Shown: positions 1 through 13,400, counted from the first letter of the stretch. The stretch is 64,000 bases of DNA from Opisthorchis felineus (GCA_004794785.1 SJOL01005510.1:230582-294581), one strand, 5' to 3'. The notes: generated by a model from the sequence alone, not told the origin. Made by a program: numbers and translations.

Positions 1-1128
1 AAACTACAGTGGCCAAGGTTATTTGGCTCACAATACTTCAAAAGCCTGCAGTTTCAAAGTAAAGTTCCTCTTCTGTTGATACCACAAGGACAGCTGGTTA
101 TTTGCTATCGCATTCTGACTGAACTCGTTGGCCACAGAAAGATAACGATTTACCGACTGCCGAGGTGGGATCGGTCTCGTCGAATGTCTCCGTCCGTAAA
201 CACTCAGCGCCAAGTCAGCAGTCCGCGTGTTCTAGCTCAGGTGACTGTCTGTGTTTTACCCCTAAGAGGATCAGATGTGCTCGCCTCCTCGAGTAACAAG
301 GGAATTGATCTCCCGTTCCGCACACGCCCACGAACCCGAGGATATAGCGAAGTCGATAATCTCCATGAGCATACTGAAAGCAGATTATTTCGTGATCACC
401 TTTGTTCGAAACTTCAACATCCTCATCGGGAAACTGAGCAGAATGCTGGGGGTTTGGAGTCGCAGTTGGCTATACTACGACTAATTTCCCAGATGATAGC
501 AAGTAGCAAATGCAATTTCCATACTCTAATCAGAATCACTAAGCTTGCTAGAACAATTTAGAGATCTAGTGTCAATTCGTCAACGTTGGCTGGTCGGCCA
601 ACCTCTACCCAGCTGCCCCCTATGCACTTATGTACCAGCTGCCGTCAGTGCCCATACGCGACTCGGATCGATGACGCATGAAGAGAAAACCACGTGCACG
701 ATCACACGTTCAGTAAACTGCCTACATGAAAGGATGTGTGGTTGGAACACACGCAATGAGGAGATGGAAATGAAGGATATTCCGTCAGGGCGAAACGCTG
801 TTTGCGGACAGTTTTGGAACTTGTCGCCCTTTAGTGCCCAACCGAGGCCATCTAAAATGGTGTAACTCCACCACAACAAACATTATGTTAACTCAGCTAG
901 CAGGAACGTTCTTGGATGAACTGTGACCCTAAAAATATACGAGAAAATGACGGATAGCTTGCAACTTCGCGCTCACTTGGCATTTCTGCTATCGTGCAGC
1001 AAAACTTATCGGAAAATTCACATGGCAAACTTTGACTGGACGTCGTAACGGGTAACTAGGTGATTCTACAACATCCTCCGTTATGTTGGGACTGTAAGTG
1101 AGCGAGAGTCCAATTGCCCTCGGTGGCA
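1..1128. other. Non-coding stretch, nothing recognised
   Basis: No gene is recognised here. The longest open frame (76-561, plus strand, 161 codons) has no motif or family resemblance that I can see, and other frames across the same bases are also open, so it is probably chance. Low-complexity sequence is not prominent. An exon of a multi-exon gene too diverged to recognise cannot be excluded. Confidence 0.5.
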
Positions 1129-1140
1129 TTTATAAATAGG
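1129..1140 (+). promoter_or_regulatory. Candidate TATA box
   Basis: A TATAAATAGG sequence at 1131-1140 is a strong match to the eukaryotic TATA consensus. It lies about 57 bp upstream of the ATG of a 26-residue open frame with a CPxC pair, a spacing compatible with a start site near 1160 and a short leader. In AT-leaning DNA such matches arise by chance, and no independent promoter element was identified. Confidence 0.25.
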
Positions 1141-1187
1141 GGCATTATATCACGCCGCATCGAATGGAGTGCTTTTTTTATAACATT

Positions 1188-1268
1188 ATGGAAACAGGAC
1201 ACCAGCCAGTATGTCCAATTTGCGGATACGACAACAACATCGCTGATAGGGTATCTTATTTATTTTGA
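1188..1268 (+). CDS. Tiny ORF / possible first exon with CPxC knuckle
   Basis: This 26-codon frame starts at ATG 1188 and ends at TGA 1266-1268. Its product begins METGHQPVCPICGYDNNIAD and then a few more residues; the Cys-Pro-x-Cys pair resembles half of a zinc knuckle. A GG|GTATCT at about 1249-1256 could be a 5' splice donor, which would make this the first coding exon of a longer gene, but no matching second exon with another Cys pair was found downstream. The only support is the upstream TATA-like box and the Cys pair. Chance is the leading alternative. Confidence 0.15.
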   Translation: METGHQPVCPICGYDNNIADRVSYLF

Positions 1269-3365
1269 ACGCTAACCAACTGGAGCATGATGAAGTAAAT
1301 GGACAAGCTCCTTCCCTGTGCCATTCACGGTGTTTAGCTGCCCTGTGAAAAGCGACAAGTAAGTGTACTATCAGGTAACAAGAATAAACAAAATGGTGAT
1401 CCTGTGAAAACCTTGAACCCTACTCATTATCAACATTCAGTATTGAGGACACTGAACTTACTGTACAGTCTCCTTGATATTGCGGCTGGTGCTGCATGCG
1501 AGAGCCATAATGAGGAGCTGACTATTGATATCAACCTGTGGTGAAAGTCATAACAAAGCTAGACCCAGTATGAAGCTAAGCACAACACTCAACTGAGTGG
1601 ATTACCTTGCAAACGTTCCAGTACACTGTTTGGAAGCGGTTACCTAGTTTCTTCTACAAACATTGCTACTTTCAGGAGTTTGGTAGCCTAACTAGTTAAC
1701 ATAGCCTTGCGGCTCAGAAAAAGTCGTGTTTTTAAAACGGTCAAAAAGAGTGAATAAAGTAATTTAATAAAAATTTTACTACACATCACATCAAGAAGTG
1801 AAAATATGGAAAAAATTATTCAAAATAGCTACAGGTTGCTGTATCAGGTACGCTCTAAAGTAACAGAAGTTTCTAGTGTCCCTTTGTGTGGAAGGATATA
1901 TTCACCGAAAATGTAGAACCCACCTTCATAAATGGGACAAAACTGCTGTTGTTGTTTGGGTCATTACTTTGGAATCCAACCTGGATGATGGTTGAAACCG
2001 CACACCTCAGTGACTTGCTTGTCAACGAAAACCAATCTACCCTGGCTTTCCAAATATACAGTTCAGACAGTTTCCGAATGTTTGTAGATCGGGTGCATCC
2101 CTTAGTTAGACTGCTGTTATCAAACTTAACTAATGTATCAACAAACACCAATTCAGCAACCAAAATTGAATGCAGTTGTAATACGATGCCAATATCTGAA
2201 AATAAATGGCATTGTATGGAACTGAGAGTTTACCCTGTTGGGTATTCTGATCCCTGGTTTTCGATTACCTAAGTATGAATGATGCGGTGTCTCAACTTTA
2301 GTTCGGATGTGCTTCGATTTGTTTGTGCTATGCTCAGATATATATCAAATGCAGTGGAAGTTAAAAAGCCCTATTCTCATGTTTTTTAACCAGATAAATA
2401 TTGTAAAAGACTTTCATTAACCTTCATCAACTTCTACAATTAATCACAAGTGCATGAATTTTCACACCACAGTTAGCTGATGCAGGGTACAGAATTCCCT
2501 GCAGGATCGGGACTTGTCATCTTATGATTCGTGTTCACCGCGTTGCGAACACCTGGAGATAAACTGCAATCTCGGACATTGCCAGGTTGTACACATGTTT
2601 TTCATCAGTAATTATATAAAAATGCCTGCAAAGCACAAGTGAGAGTGGCGGTATCAGATGAGTTATGTGTAGGGTTTCAAGGAGTGGTGATAAAAGTACA
2701 TCCATTCCTACTACACGCACCTTTCACCAATCGTATCTTTTTAGTGTCACTTGAGTACCGCGCAAAATTTTGCCATGATATCATTGTGCTTTAAAAGCGG
2801 TATCATCATTGATTACGCTTATGAAACAATCGGTAACTTGGAGGGCTCGACGCTATGGTGAAATGGAGTGTACCTTTTATATCGATACCGTTGAAGAAAG
2901 GAGAAGAGGTTGTACGGAACACTCAATGCCAGCGCACCTCGTGTCGCAGGTTTAAGCAATAACTGGACTTGCTAAAGTATCAGAATTCTAAAGCTTGGAA
3001 TCGCAATGGCGAACACGTATGACGTCTGGACGGTTTAGATTACTTTACTGTCAAACGCATACCTAGTCATTGTGAAGACTTTGGACCCTGAATGTTCAAT
3101 TGTCTCCACACGAACATGTCACATGAATGGGTGTTGTTATCGGTAGCTCACCAGATGCGGAAGGAATTTACTCAAGGTTCAACACAGATATTCATGAATT
3201 AACGCTAACTGCCTTTATGTATCAGGATGGCTCATTTGCGCTTCTGTGATAAGTTTAGTGACCAAACTTTGGTATCAAACAACGTTGTAGGAGTTTGAAA
3301 ACGCAGGAAGGCGCACAAATTCCTTGTCCTAAGAGTGCCGACTTTAAGATATCGCGGGGGCTTCA
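1269..3365. other. Non-coding stretch, nothing recognised
   Basis: No gene, RNA or mobile element was recognised. Open frames are at most about 128 codons (1886-2272) and occur on both strands over the same bases, as expected by chance. Confidence 0.5.
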
Positions 3366-3477
3366 GTACTACAGATTAGGCGATCGATTGGCTTGGTGAG
3401 AATGTCAGTTTCGAAAAAAGCCAAAACTGGGAACTTGGCATTCTCAATAAGCCGACGGATCGCTTAATCTGTAGTAC
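3366..3477. repeat. Long near-perfect hairpin (inverted repeat)
   Basis: The arm 3366-3404 pairs with 3439-3477. By eye, 39 aligned positions contain only three mismatches and three G-U pairs, and the stem continues inward through CAGTTT/AAACTG (3405-3411 with 3424-3430), leaving a small A-rich loop. The structure spans about 112 bp. It could be a very short fold-back or MITE-type element, or the precursor of a hairpin RNA such as a microRNA. No TA or other target-site duplication is obvious at the ends. The hairpin is certain from the sequence; the function is not. Confidence 0.7.
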
Positions 3478-4528
3478 GGGAACTGCCATGATAAAAAGCT
3501 TAGCTCAGTACTTACCCAAGTATTTGGATAGCAGCCCAATTATTCAACAGTCTTTGAAGTACTATAAGTCGATGTTCCGCCCCAAGGACATTTGCGTATT
3601 GATAAAACTAATTACTTCATGGGGGTTGAAGGCTGGAAAACAACTCTTTTCGTGTATACTACCAGTATTTTGCGTGATATTTCTATCTGTGAGATTGCAA
3701 CAGAGGTCTTGTGTAACAAACAAATAGTGTACCTTGCTTGACTGAAACATAAAACTTGCAGCTAATCCAGGCTGTGATGATGGCTTAGCTGTGTAAACAG
3801 TCGACCCATTTAGCCATATTGCTAATTCGCAGCCATATTACTATTTCCGACAAACTCCCACTTAGTAATTACTGCGGTAAAACATCCTGCATACTGTCGA
3901 CTCAAAATTCCACGGTGTTGTTAAAGGCTTGATTCCGACATGCACACTTGCTGAAGTCTATGTAGGAACTAAAATTGCGGTTGTATCTGAGGCGGTTTCA
4001 TTGTACTTCGGTTTGACTTTGCATATCTGACTGGACATTTGTGTTTTTGGCCTCGGTATCAACAATCAGGTATTCTTCTCACTTCAGAGTATGACCGTGT
4101 GTATGTTACTGGTCCATATAGTAGAATACCTTGGTCACAGTGTTGACGTATGATGGTACATCCGATGGTCAATTTCAAATTTTAGTCCATTTGAAGTAAT
4201 TTAATTCAACATAGAATACACAAGACGTCCAACACTCTATTGTCTCCCTTACTGGCGACTGAAACCTACAGGTTGACAGGATACGTATGTATATTAGTAC
4301 CTAATTTAAATAATAAATTATTTTTGGGTAGTATCGTAAAACTACCATTCCAAACAAAGCTGCTAACTTTATCCAGCAACGTACCGTAAAGTCACACAGC
4401 AACGAAGCCTGAGTCTGCTTGTACTTATATCAGTCGTGGTGTAGGGCTCAAAGTTGGCTCATTCGCAACACGCGAATTCACAGAATCAACACGTTTAATA
4501 CCACCAGTTCAGCCTTTTTATAAAAACG
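3478..4528. other. Non-coding stretch, nothing recognised
   Basis: Nothing recognisable. Two short overlapping open frames on opposite strands (3488-3727 and 3562-3750) show no motifs. The stretch is AT-leaning with an A/T-rich patch near 4300-4325. Confidence 0.5.
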
Positions 4529-4605
4529 GCCCGAGTGGCCGAGTGGATAACAACGTGGAGTATCACTTCAACGACTTTGGTTTGATCCTCAAAGGCACGC
4601 CTTAA
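4529..4605 (+). repeat. tRNA-like relic or SINE head
   Basis: A perfect RNA polymerase III A box, TGGCCGAGTGG (4536-4546), is followed 43 bp later by a B-box-like GGTTTGATCCTC (4579-4590) with one change from the usual GGTTCRANNCC. This is the internal promoter layout of tRNAs and tRNA-derived SINEs. The acceptor ends do not pair convincingly and the B box has lost its central C, so this is more likely a SINE head or pseudo-tRNA than a working gene. The body is not clearly related to the SINE at 37.6 kb. Confidence 0.5.
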
Positions 4606-5044
4606 AATTGGCTTCCCTGTTGAAGATCTGTTTCAGAAATAAAGAAGTAAAAGTTAATTTTCCCGGTTTTTGATTAATAATAAGCCGTCACTCGCGTTGA
4701 TGCCCTAACAACGCCGAGATTCTAAAAGTGGACTTCTTTATCTACGACAGAGTCAACCCATACTGAAAATTCAGGAAGCACGTTATAGTTGTTTCAGTAC
4801 GATTGGAAGTTACCAGCAGTGTGCACCCCATAAGTAACATGCAAAATTTCAATTCAGCAACGCTCAGATAGGATATGAGCACTCAAGTGATCAGCGAAAT
4901 AAACTTAGAACGTTGTCCCCAGTGCACACAAGGCACCCAATCTCCACATACAAAGTGGTTATTTTTACCGCTCTTTTATGTTTTTTAGGTCGCTCAAGTG
5001 CAGCCCAGTTCCTCACTGAGATAAGTACACAGTGTGACGTTTGG
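4606..5044. other. Non-coding stretch, nothing recognised
   Basis: No feature recognised. The right end merges into the inverted, decayed half of the hammerhead repeat described next, so its left boundary is uncertain by up to about 100 bp. Confidence 0.45.
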
Positions 5045-5350
5045 CAAAACAACATATTTACTACTCACAGGTCGCTAAAAATATTTCTACAGCCCACGAC
5101 CAGTTTCGTCCTTCTTGGGGCTCATAAGGTAGTAGCAGTCCACAGGTTTTTGTAAACCCTATGTTCTACTTGAAACTCAGAAGGGCAAAACCGGTCGTGG
5201 GCTGCGCAAAGTTTTCAGTAGTCTTGTGAGTAGTTTCCTTTGGGAAGACATACCTCAATACCTCAAATATCGTACCAACTGAAACACGAGGCAGCCTCTG
5301 TGCAGCACATTTACTTGAAGAATATAATGAACGAGAGACTCAGTTGAGTC
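5045..5350. mobile_element. Decayed head-to-head hammerhead-ribozyme repeat
   Basis: Two decayed copies of the hammerhead repeat face away from each other. The minus-strand copy has its ribozyme at 5092-5137: stem I, CTTATGA instead of CTGATGA, a GCCC stem II, GAAAC and TGGTC then GTGGGC. The plus-strand copy has its ribozyme at 5166-5203, with the 3' half (CCGGTCGTGGGCTG) kept but the 5' core damaged. The plus tail runs on through segments shared with the 25 and 39 kb copies (ATCGTACCAACTGAAAC, TGCAGCACAT, ACGAGAGA). Family assignment is sound; both ribozymes are probably dead because core bases are altered. Confidence 0.7.
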
Positions 5351-8300
5351 CCTCGTGAAATCAAAAGTGACATACAAATGAATTTGTAAAAACATATTTA
5401 CATTTTTTCTGTGCACTCATATTAATTACCTGTTTTTAATTTACTCTTATACTTCCATTAGTCTCCTGTCATCGAGAGTCTGGGGCTGGGTGGCCATTAG
5501 ACATTAGCCCGTTAGTAGGCTATACTTTCAGGAGAAGGCAGTAAACCAATGGCGATTGTGGACATCGCTGTCTCACAGAAACTGCGTTTTGTGGGTCAAG
5601 TATAAATCCATGTGCAGGAGCCAGTATCTTGTTTAAATTACGTTTGTCGTTTGGTGTTGAATGGAATCACTTGGACGTCGTTCGAAATATGTCCACAGAT
5701 CCGGGTTTAGACGTCTCAGCTATTAACTGGAAGCATAGCATCACGCGTACACAACGGGGTGTAGACACACAATCCACGTCATTCTATAAAAATCGACACT
5801 ATGTCACCCATTATTTTTGGGTCTATTACAGCTACGAAAAGCATGCCCATTTTGGATGCATACTCATAGCTGCAAACTTATTTCTCAATAACGCAAACGA
5901 GGATGTCACCTGGGGCAAGGAAAAATGCTATTGTATGCCGAGTAAAAAATAAATGCCATCAGTTTATTGCAAAATCGAAAAGCATATTACGCGCGTCCAG
6001 CACCCTTCACTCGCATACTCGTAAATCCCTATACTAAGGAACCGCGTCATGTGCAATCGGAGATTGTATGCTGCCTTTTTTGCTTTTAAAATACCTAAAT
6101 CTTACTCTTCTACTGTTTTCATTCTGTGTCTGTTGGCGTTAAACACATGTTTTTAAACACAGTCCTAATTAGGTGAACTGCTCCAGGGACATAATAATTC
6201 ACTGAGCGTGGAAGGGATAGTCTCCAAATTCGTGAATTGAACTCTCTACCAATTCCAATTAAAAAAACCCGGCTAACAAAGTTTAGATTGAGCTAGACAT
6301 CCGATTAGACGTGTTTATTCAGCTGGGTGTTGCTTGGCGAATAGACACAAACTAAGCCACCTTGAATCGCAAATTAACAATTACTCAACGACCTGACCCT
6401 ATCAAATGGATGCAGCATTTGAATATTTTGGTTGGAATTATTATTATTAATAATATTGTTATTGACAAATTGGCCACGATCATCTGAGATATTTGAGATA
6501 TACTCAATTGGTAAGAAAGTTTCAGTCCGTAGTAAAAGAAATCAAACTGCTTTTAAAGCTCCCTTGCATGATATCCCGGAATGATTCTCATCAAGATCAC
6601 AAAATGCCACGTGATATTCTACGTCTGTCTGGTCCGCGTGTTAAACGCTGGCTTGGAATTTATCTCACAACAACCGGTAAGGATCCCAGCTAACTAAGCG
6701 GGCAGACGATGAGTTCATCGCCCGGAATACATAACTGTTTTTAGTGGAACAAGGGAATTCCCGGACAGGCAGTGAATTGGCTTGATGTGGTATTCAGGCT
6801 GGGAAGTGAAGAACATCTGAATATAAAGATGATATTTGTTCTTCGTTTTGGTATCTAAGGTGAACATCAGCCCTAAAGATGTTACCGGAAAGTTAGAAAC
6901 TGAATATGTGAGAGGAACAATAGAAAGTTGGTGATACATGCCAAAAGCGGTCATCGTAGAAGGATGCTTGTTGCAAAGTGGCGCGCTTCAATGAAGCTAG
7001 TATAAACGGGTGCTTGTAGAATCTTTGGAGTCGTCTGATGCCAAAAATCTGCATTTGGCAAGTACGCATTTCCAGATAACTGCATGTGTGCATTTCAGAT
7101 TCATTCACTTAACCACCGGTTATCTTATTTATCATACAACGCATATACTGGAATGCAACCCGACTATTCTGTATTCAGAACGATGGTAGTGCAACCGTCA
7201 TTGTCATGTAGACGTACTCCCACGTCTTCAATGCTGCATACCAAAACGGATATCAGAAACTGTGTCTACAAAAGTCAATATGCATCAAAGTACAGCACCA
7301 TGCTGCACTGTCTTCCAGAATAAATCAATTGCACACTCAGCCCAGTGCCGAGAGATCACATGTGGGCTTGGTTTTATATTTACCTTGTTAAAATCTAAAC
7401 AGCTGGGTAGTGTAGCTGCACGCGATACGACAATACGTCAATAAAATAGTCCTTTTAGACGACTGTTTGAAAGTAAGTATGCAGTGAATTGCAACAGGCA
7501 ATTACAAGAAGTTCTCATAATAAACGAATTCCTGATGACTTGCTTTCAGGGACAGTGTTCACTCACGGGATATGAACTCTTTAGGAGGAATTTGGTGTTC
7601 TTCACCGTAAATGTTCACGAAACACCCATCAGTGTCACTAGGGCCATCCCTTTACTAATCGCTGATTTCTGAATTTCCCCGATCGTTTCACCTAGACCGA
7701 ACTGGACAAAACGGGTTTGTTCTGACATGTGCATCTGCTAGATCGTATTGGTTGCTGCAGCAATGAAGGTACCACCCACTCAGTCCACTTCGGCTTTTTG
7801 TATGTTTCCTCAGACCCACAACTGTCGAGCGCAACCTAAGCTGGTAGATGAGTGCGGGTGTACAGTGTATGACACTTCAAGGAATTCATCTCTGTTGTTA
7901 TTGTCGCATTGTTCCCATGAATGTCGTCAGCCGCAATCTCACCTTTCGTATCAGCTGTTCAGATAACGCTGTTTGTGCGGACCAACAGAGTTTATCAACA
8001 AAAAATAAACAGAAATGAGATTGAAGCTGCAGGTGTATATTTACCATTTGAATCGGAATGACGTGATATCTTATTACGGTTATATAGGATTTTTCCAAAG
8101 AAGAGGGCACCTCATTTTTCTGGGTGAAACTCACTATCAATTGTTAATGGGTTGACATTTTTCCGGTGAAACTGGGTGTTACCAGATCTAGTCCACTGCA
8201 GTCCCCTAGTGTTGCTATCTCAGTTGAACAATAAGTTTAGTTTGCTCAGCTCAGAAAATATCGGTTATTTTGGGCAGTTTGGGTGCAGATTATATCCATA

Positions 8301-10400
8301 GCAGTTTCACTCTCGTAAGATGATTTTTGATCGGACGTATTTTCATGTATGGATTGTTCCACATAAACGGAATTCAACGGTTAAAAAGGCGGATCGCCAA
8401 GACTTGTTCCGTCTTGTTGGAAATTTTTCACAAACAGGATTTAGCTTAAGATGCAGTCGCAGTTTTTGTTTGAAACATCGTGGTCGACCGTGTAGTGTCC
8501 AAAATTAGCACCATAAGCCCGTTTAGGAATGTAAAATTGCAGTTGGTGGTGACAAGATAAGTAACACCCGGTACAAATAAGCAGCGGGGCAATGAATCCA
8601 AACCATCACTAAATAACCAGTTTGACCGACAAGCACAAAAAGGTCTGCTGACAGCCAACGGTCAAACTATGCTTGAAGACGCGGAGTGGATTTTCATGCA
8701 TATTTCATCAGGCTTACAGTTGCAACCCAGTCCATCAGTAACTAAGCAATTAATAGGCACAATTCGCATGGTCCGGATGCTTCTCAATAGTTGAGGTATT
8801 TTTGTCTGTCACAATGTGATGAACTTTTCAGTTTGTCACGTGGTGTAGACTTTTGTGTGTCAGTTAAACGAGTGAATATATCATTTGATTGCAATCCCCA
8901 GCAATTAAAATTTGGTTACCTAGTTTTTACTGTTATTTGTATAATTTCCTATTCATTATAAATTCCGTGTTTAGCTGACATCGTATAAGTTTGTTTGAAA
9001 AGTTTCTCACATTATTGTATGGGTATGATTCTACCGATTTGTTGTTGAAGATCCTGTGCAGAGATCCCGTGACCCACGTGGTCTTTTGTGCGCAGTACAG
9101 CTGAGTCTCTACAACGGTCCATGTGTGGTTGATGAACTAATTTGCTATTCTACTTTACGGTACAAAGTTTCATGCTAATGGAGGCGGCAAACACTGAAAT
9201 GTGTCGCGAGCGTCTAATTCCCAAATTTATCATTATTTTTCCCTAGACGTTAGGAACTCCGATTAATATTAATGAGGAACTTCCAACTTTTCGTGGTCCA
9301 GGAGGCAGAATTATTTTTTTGTCGATCCTTGCGTTCTGCTCCCAACCTGTTTTGGAGCGCTGTTTTGGGTTTTTGTGGGCGGTTGAAATATCATGCCTGT
9401 AGCTTAGTGTCTGGAAAGATACACTCATCCAATTTGATTTATACCATCTTGATTTCAGTGGTAAAGTTAGATTGGTGGAGTTTGTATCCACATCATTTCC
9501 GCTTGAACAGACTCCTTCTTTGCCACCGACAATTCCCATTGATTCTCAGCGACAGAAAAGACACCAACTACGAGCTCAATAAAAATGTATATGTCTACAT
9601 GCCAGAATTTCAACATCGAGCGTCTGACTTGTGAGTTGGGTGGGTTGAAGGCATGAGATGTCGGAGAAGTGTCATTGTCCGTCATTTGGGAAAAACTCCT
9701 TAGACTTGTTATCCACTTCCACTGCGTCGATAGTTTTCAACAAAAGCTTCACCCGTCTGCGTTTCCTTTCAACTACCGAAGCAGGATAATTGGGATTTTG
9801 CCCATAGGTAATAAATCCCTCTGTCTTTAGACGCGGACCGCTAATCGAGGAAGGGCCAGCATTAACACAGTATCTCTGAACCATATTATCCAGTACGAAC
9901 ATTCCGGTCTTGGTCAAACACTGAACGAGGCCTTTCAGCTGGTACACAGTTCAAGACGTCAAACCGCCACTCACAGTCTTGTATAAGAGTGTGCCAGATA
10001 TTATAGGGAGTCTTCCATGTTTACTTGTAACGCGATAGCCTGCCAAACACTAGGAGATTGATGTATTCTCATAATAGAATACGATTTTTTGGTGTCCCAA
10101 TGATCACCAACTCCCGCGTGATAAGCAACGCAAAACAAAATTTGCCTTTGAAAAAGCTGAACACCTGAAAGAATCTATCAGGAAAAGCAAGTGCAAATGA
10201 AAAGACTACATATTTTGATGACCAACCAGGATACCTTCAAGTGCTTTACCATAATCCGCAAAATGGCCAAGGTTTACCAGGGGTGTTCATTGACCCCACC
10301 ATACTAAATTGCTTCTCAAGTTACCAAACGCGCAACGAAATCATGATTGGTAGGAGAGCGTCAATTGATTATTGACAATAGTAACTCAGTTAAGAAAGGA
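5351..10400. other. Long non-coding stretch
   Basis: About 5 kb with no recognised gene or RNA. A simple ATT-rich patch lies at 6436-6464. Short open frames of 60-120 codons occur on both strands with no motifs. This could be intergenic DNA or a large intron. Confidence 0.5.
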
Positions 10401-10480
10401 GGTCCGGGATGAGCCCCAAATAGGGTGAAACTGTTAGTGGGCTGCCCAGAGTTTGCACAGACCTATAACGTCTTTTCACA
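10401..10480 (+). mobile_element. Decayed hammerhead-ribozyme repeat fragment
   Basis: A hammerhead-like core occupies 10406-10442: GGGATGA in place of CTGATGA, GCCC/GGGT stem II with a CAAATA loop (10417-10422), GAAAC, then GTTA and GTGGGCTG. The CAAATA loop matches my memory of the schistosome Sm-alpha hammerhead better than the CAAGAA loop of the other copies here. The bases after it (CAGAGTTTGCACAGACCTATAACG) align loosely with the family tail. Two core changes predict loss of activity. Only a short fragment is recognisable. Confidence 0.55.
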
Positions 10481-13400
10481 ATTGGTTCAAACTTGTTTCC
10501 ACTACAGAACTTTGAAGACGGCAGCTAAATAACTGCTTGAATTTCGGGGCTTGACTGCTTACTGAAGAGACCTTCTCTTGTACAAGCATGCAATAACTAC
10601 CCTGAGATACAAATTAAGCCGTACATTTTCCCTCACAATTCCAAGTGCATCACAATAAATTACACAAGAACAGGTTGTGTACCCAAGTTATGCGATCCAC
10701 ATGATTGTTCGGCGGTACACGAACATACGCTGCATTGCAAAGCTGAGAGATTCCGGGTGCAACGATAGAAAAAGTAGAAACACGAAAGCAAGAGTAAAGT
10801 AGCCAAGACAAAAGCGGTTTAAAAGATCAAGTTTAAGAGTACATATGAAGAAACAGACCCTTCTTTTAGATGGTTAGATTTATACGTGACCACTTTCAAT
10901 GTGAATCTTAAAGTGTCTTGATTGAAATCCGACAGAATTTTGGTGTCATTTGGAAGTGTTACGAGCGAAATCCAGCCTGCTCCATGCAGACAGAACCCTT
11001 ATCCACCAATTTACACTAAAATCTCTTTCGAATCCTGAAAGGGATCAAGATTCGTCTACGGATACCCAAGAAGTAAAAATAGAAAAGGTCATTTAGAAGT
11101 GTGCATTATGAAACAGCGATATGGAAATAAAAGTCAAAATGCGCTTCTAAAACTTTACTTCTGCCTGCTTTAGCTACGAGCGCGAAATAATAAAGTACAC
11201 AACTTTAATGGACGAAGCGAGATCCTAAGCACACTTGAAAAGATGCATCCCCAGATTTGTGTCTGCTCACCCAACAATTCAACCCGGAAACTGAAAGGTG
11301 CAAGTTGCTGACCTTCGGCAGCAAGGCATACCAAGGGAGTGCTCAATAGTGATCTGTGGTTTTTCGCCGAAGGCGAGCCTTTTTGAGAAGACATAATTGT
11401 GAAATTATCATTGAAATTGTAAGACTACCTATTGGCTACCCGATATTCTAACAAGGGATAGCTAAACGCGAATATTCATTTACCAGTTCATCCTTGGTAT
11501 ACAGCGGCTTCTATAATTCCAGAAAGCGTTACTGGTACCTTCTGATTTGAACATTTGTCAACTGGCATCGACTCGTCCTTAAAAGCAACGGCAATTGTCA
11601 AGTTTTTGGTTTACCCTTAAGTTCTTATTTATATTAGCGCATTGTCACTCGTTTCTTCTTGCGTTTGATGACAGCTATACCCTTAACCTTTAGTTCTACA
11701 TCCTTCACTAAACAAATGTGACTTTGGGCTGCTTATCTACTCTCTTTGATATTTTCCTTTTTAAGTCCAACTCAGCTGGTGGCATCCAGTTTATCAAAAA
11801 TGCCAATAATACGTTACATGTGATTCAGGACCGTTCAACAGCAAAATTTTGAAAAAGGAAACAAATCAGGCTTGCTGAACCTGGTATTCAACAAATTTGA
11901 GCTTTGTCGAACGCAGTAATATTCGATGTGTTATATTAACCGGTTTTGATCTTTGTGCATGTCGAAAAGTCTACCATTGGGACCTATAACGACCGTGTGC
12001 GTATGTAGTTTTAGTAAAAACAAGGTTTGGATTGCCCGTCGTCCCGAAACACAGATACTTCCTCAGAATAACGCAGGTGATTTCCCGCTAACTTCGTAAA
12101 AATGGGGGAGAACAGTAGAGATCTCGCCTTAATATATGGTTACAAGGATGTCCACAAACGGTAGTTATCGGCCAAGAATTAGCAGAGTGGGCAGGAGGAA
12201 ACGGTGAGCCGCACAAAACACAACAATGCGTAACGATTGGGCATACGGCATGGACTGTGGTAAGTTTCGTAGGTTACAAAGTTTGCAATAGTTTAATGTG
12301 CGTGGGGTCTTGTGCTGGTAAACCGAACCGCTTTGACATCACATTTATCGATCGCTTCCATTTTTTGATACATAAATTCACCGACACAATCACGCATTTA
12401 TCAACCGGATCTCCGTTGTTTAGCTTGCAGTTTTGTTCCAGTACAGGCTATAAGATATGAAAATTGATTTGAATCAGACAAGTTTTATTATATCCGTAGC
12501 TTTTTTGCATGACCTTTAATTATAGTCGAATACATAGGAGGTGAAAGACAGCACATCGTTCAACTACGCCAATTTTTGAGCAATAGGTTGCAAGTTGGTG
12601 CATGAAGCTGAATACATAAGGCCGTACCGGCGAGCTAATTTAGATCATCGAATTTCATGCCTGTATAAAAGTTGGGATTCATCACGCGGCTGCATAAAAT
12701 GGTCTGTAGGAAAGTCATCGTTTATACTGTGTCACTGTGCTTCTCTTGGCCTGCAGCATTTTCATTAGGTCAAACTACTGTTAATAATGTGAGTAGCATA
12801 AGGTAGTGTGAATTACTAGCATAAACCGTGGCAAACAAATAGTGGTCTTCCCGAATGCGAAAGGAATTGAGGAAGGCCACATTCAAGGTTTGGTGCAATT
12901 CACGGTGCCTTTCACTGAGTTATCAGGGTAGCGCGTTCTGTCCAGGTAAGATAAAACTCAACCAAAGGTTTTGCGCAGCACAACAGAAAAAACCCCGTCC
13001 CAAAAGATAAGCTATCCAAGTGGCTCGCCTCCTTTCGTGGGGAGCCAATAGCACCATATTTTCTTTGTTTTATTACGAATATCGCTACACCCGGCTCCAT
13101 TGTGAACCTTTTCCTCCGTGAATTATCGACTGTGAATTGCGGGTCAGACACAGATGACATGAAATCCCCGTCAGTTTGCGAGGAATCTCGTTCACACAGA
13201 AGAAATCTAGGGGACGTTTTTCGAATAAAACACTGAGAACAGCGTTAGTAAAATGTACGCTTTCGGGTTGTTTATTCTTGAACTTAAATGGATATAATTT
13301 CTCGTAACGGCACGTCCATGACTTAGAGGATTCAGCCCATTCGATTCATAAAAACGAATTATGGTATTTCGGGGAATGTGAAAGCGTTATTTTCTTCATC

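Noticed and set aside
76..561. 161-codon open frame
   Set aside because: No motif, and other frames are open over the same bases. Its length is compatible with chance in 64 kb.
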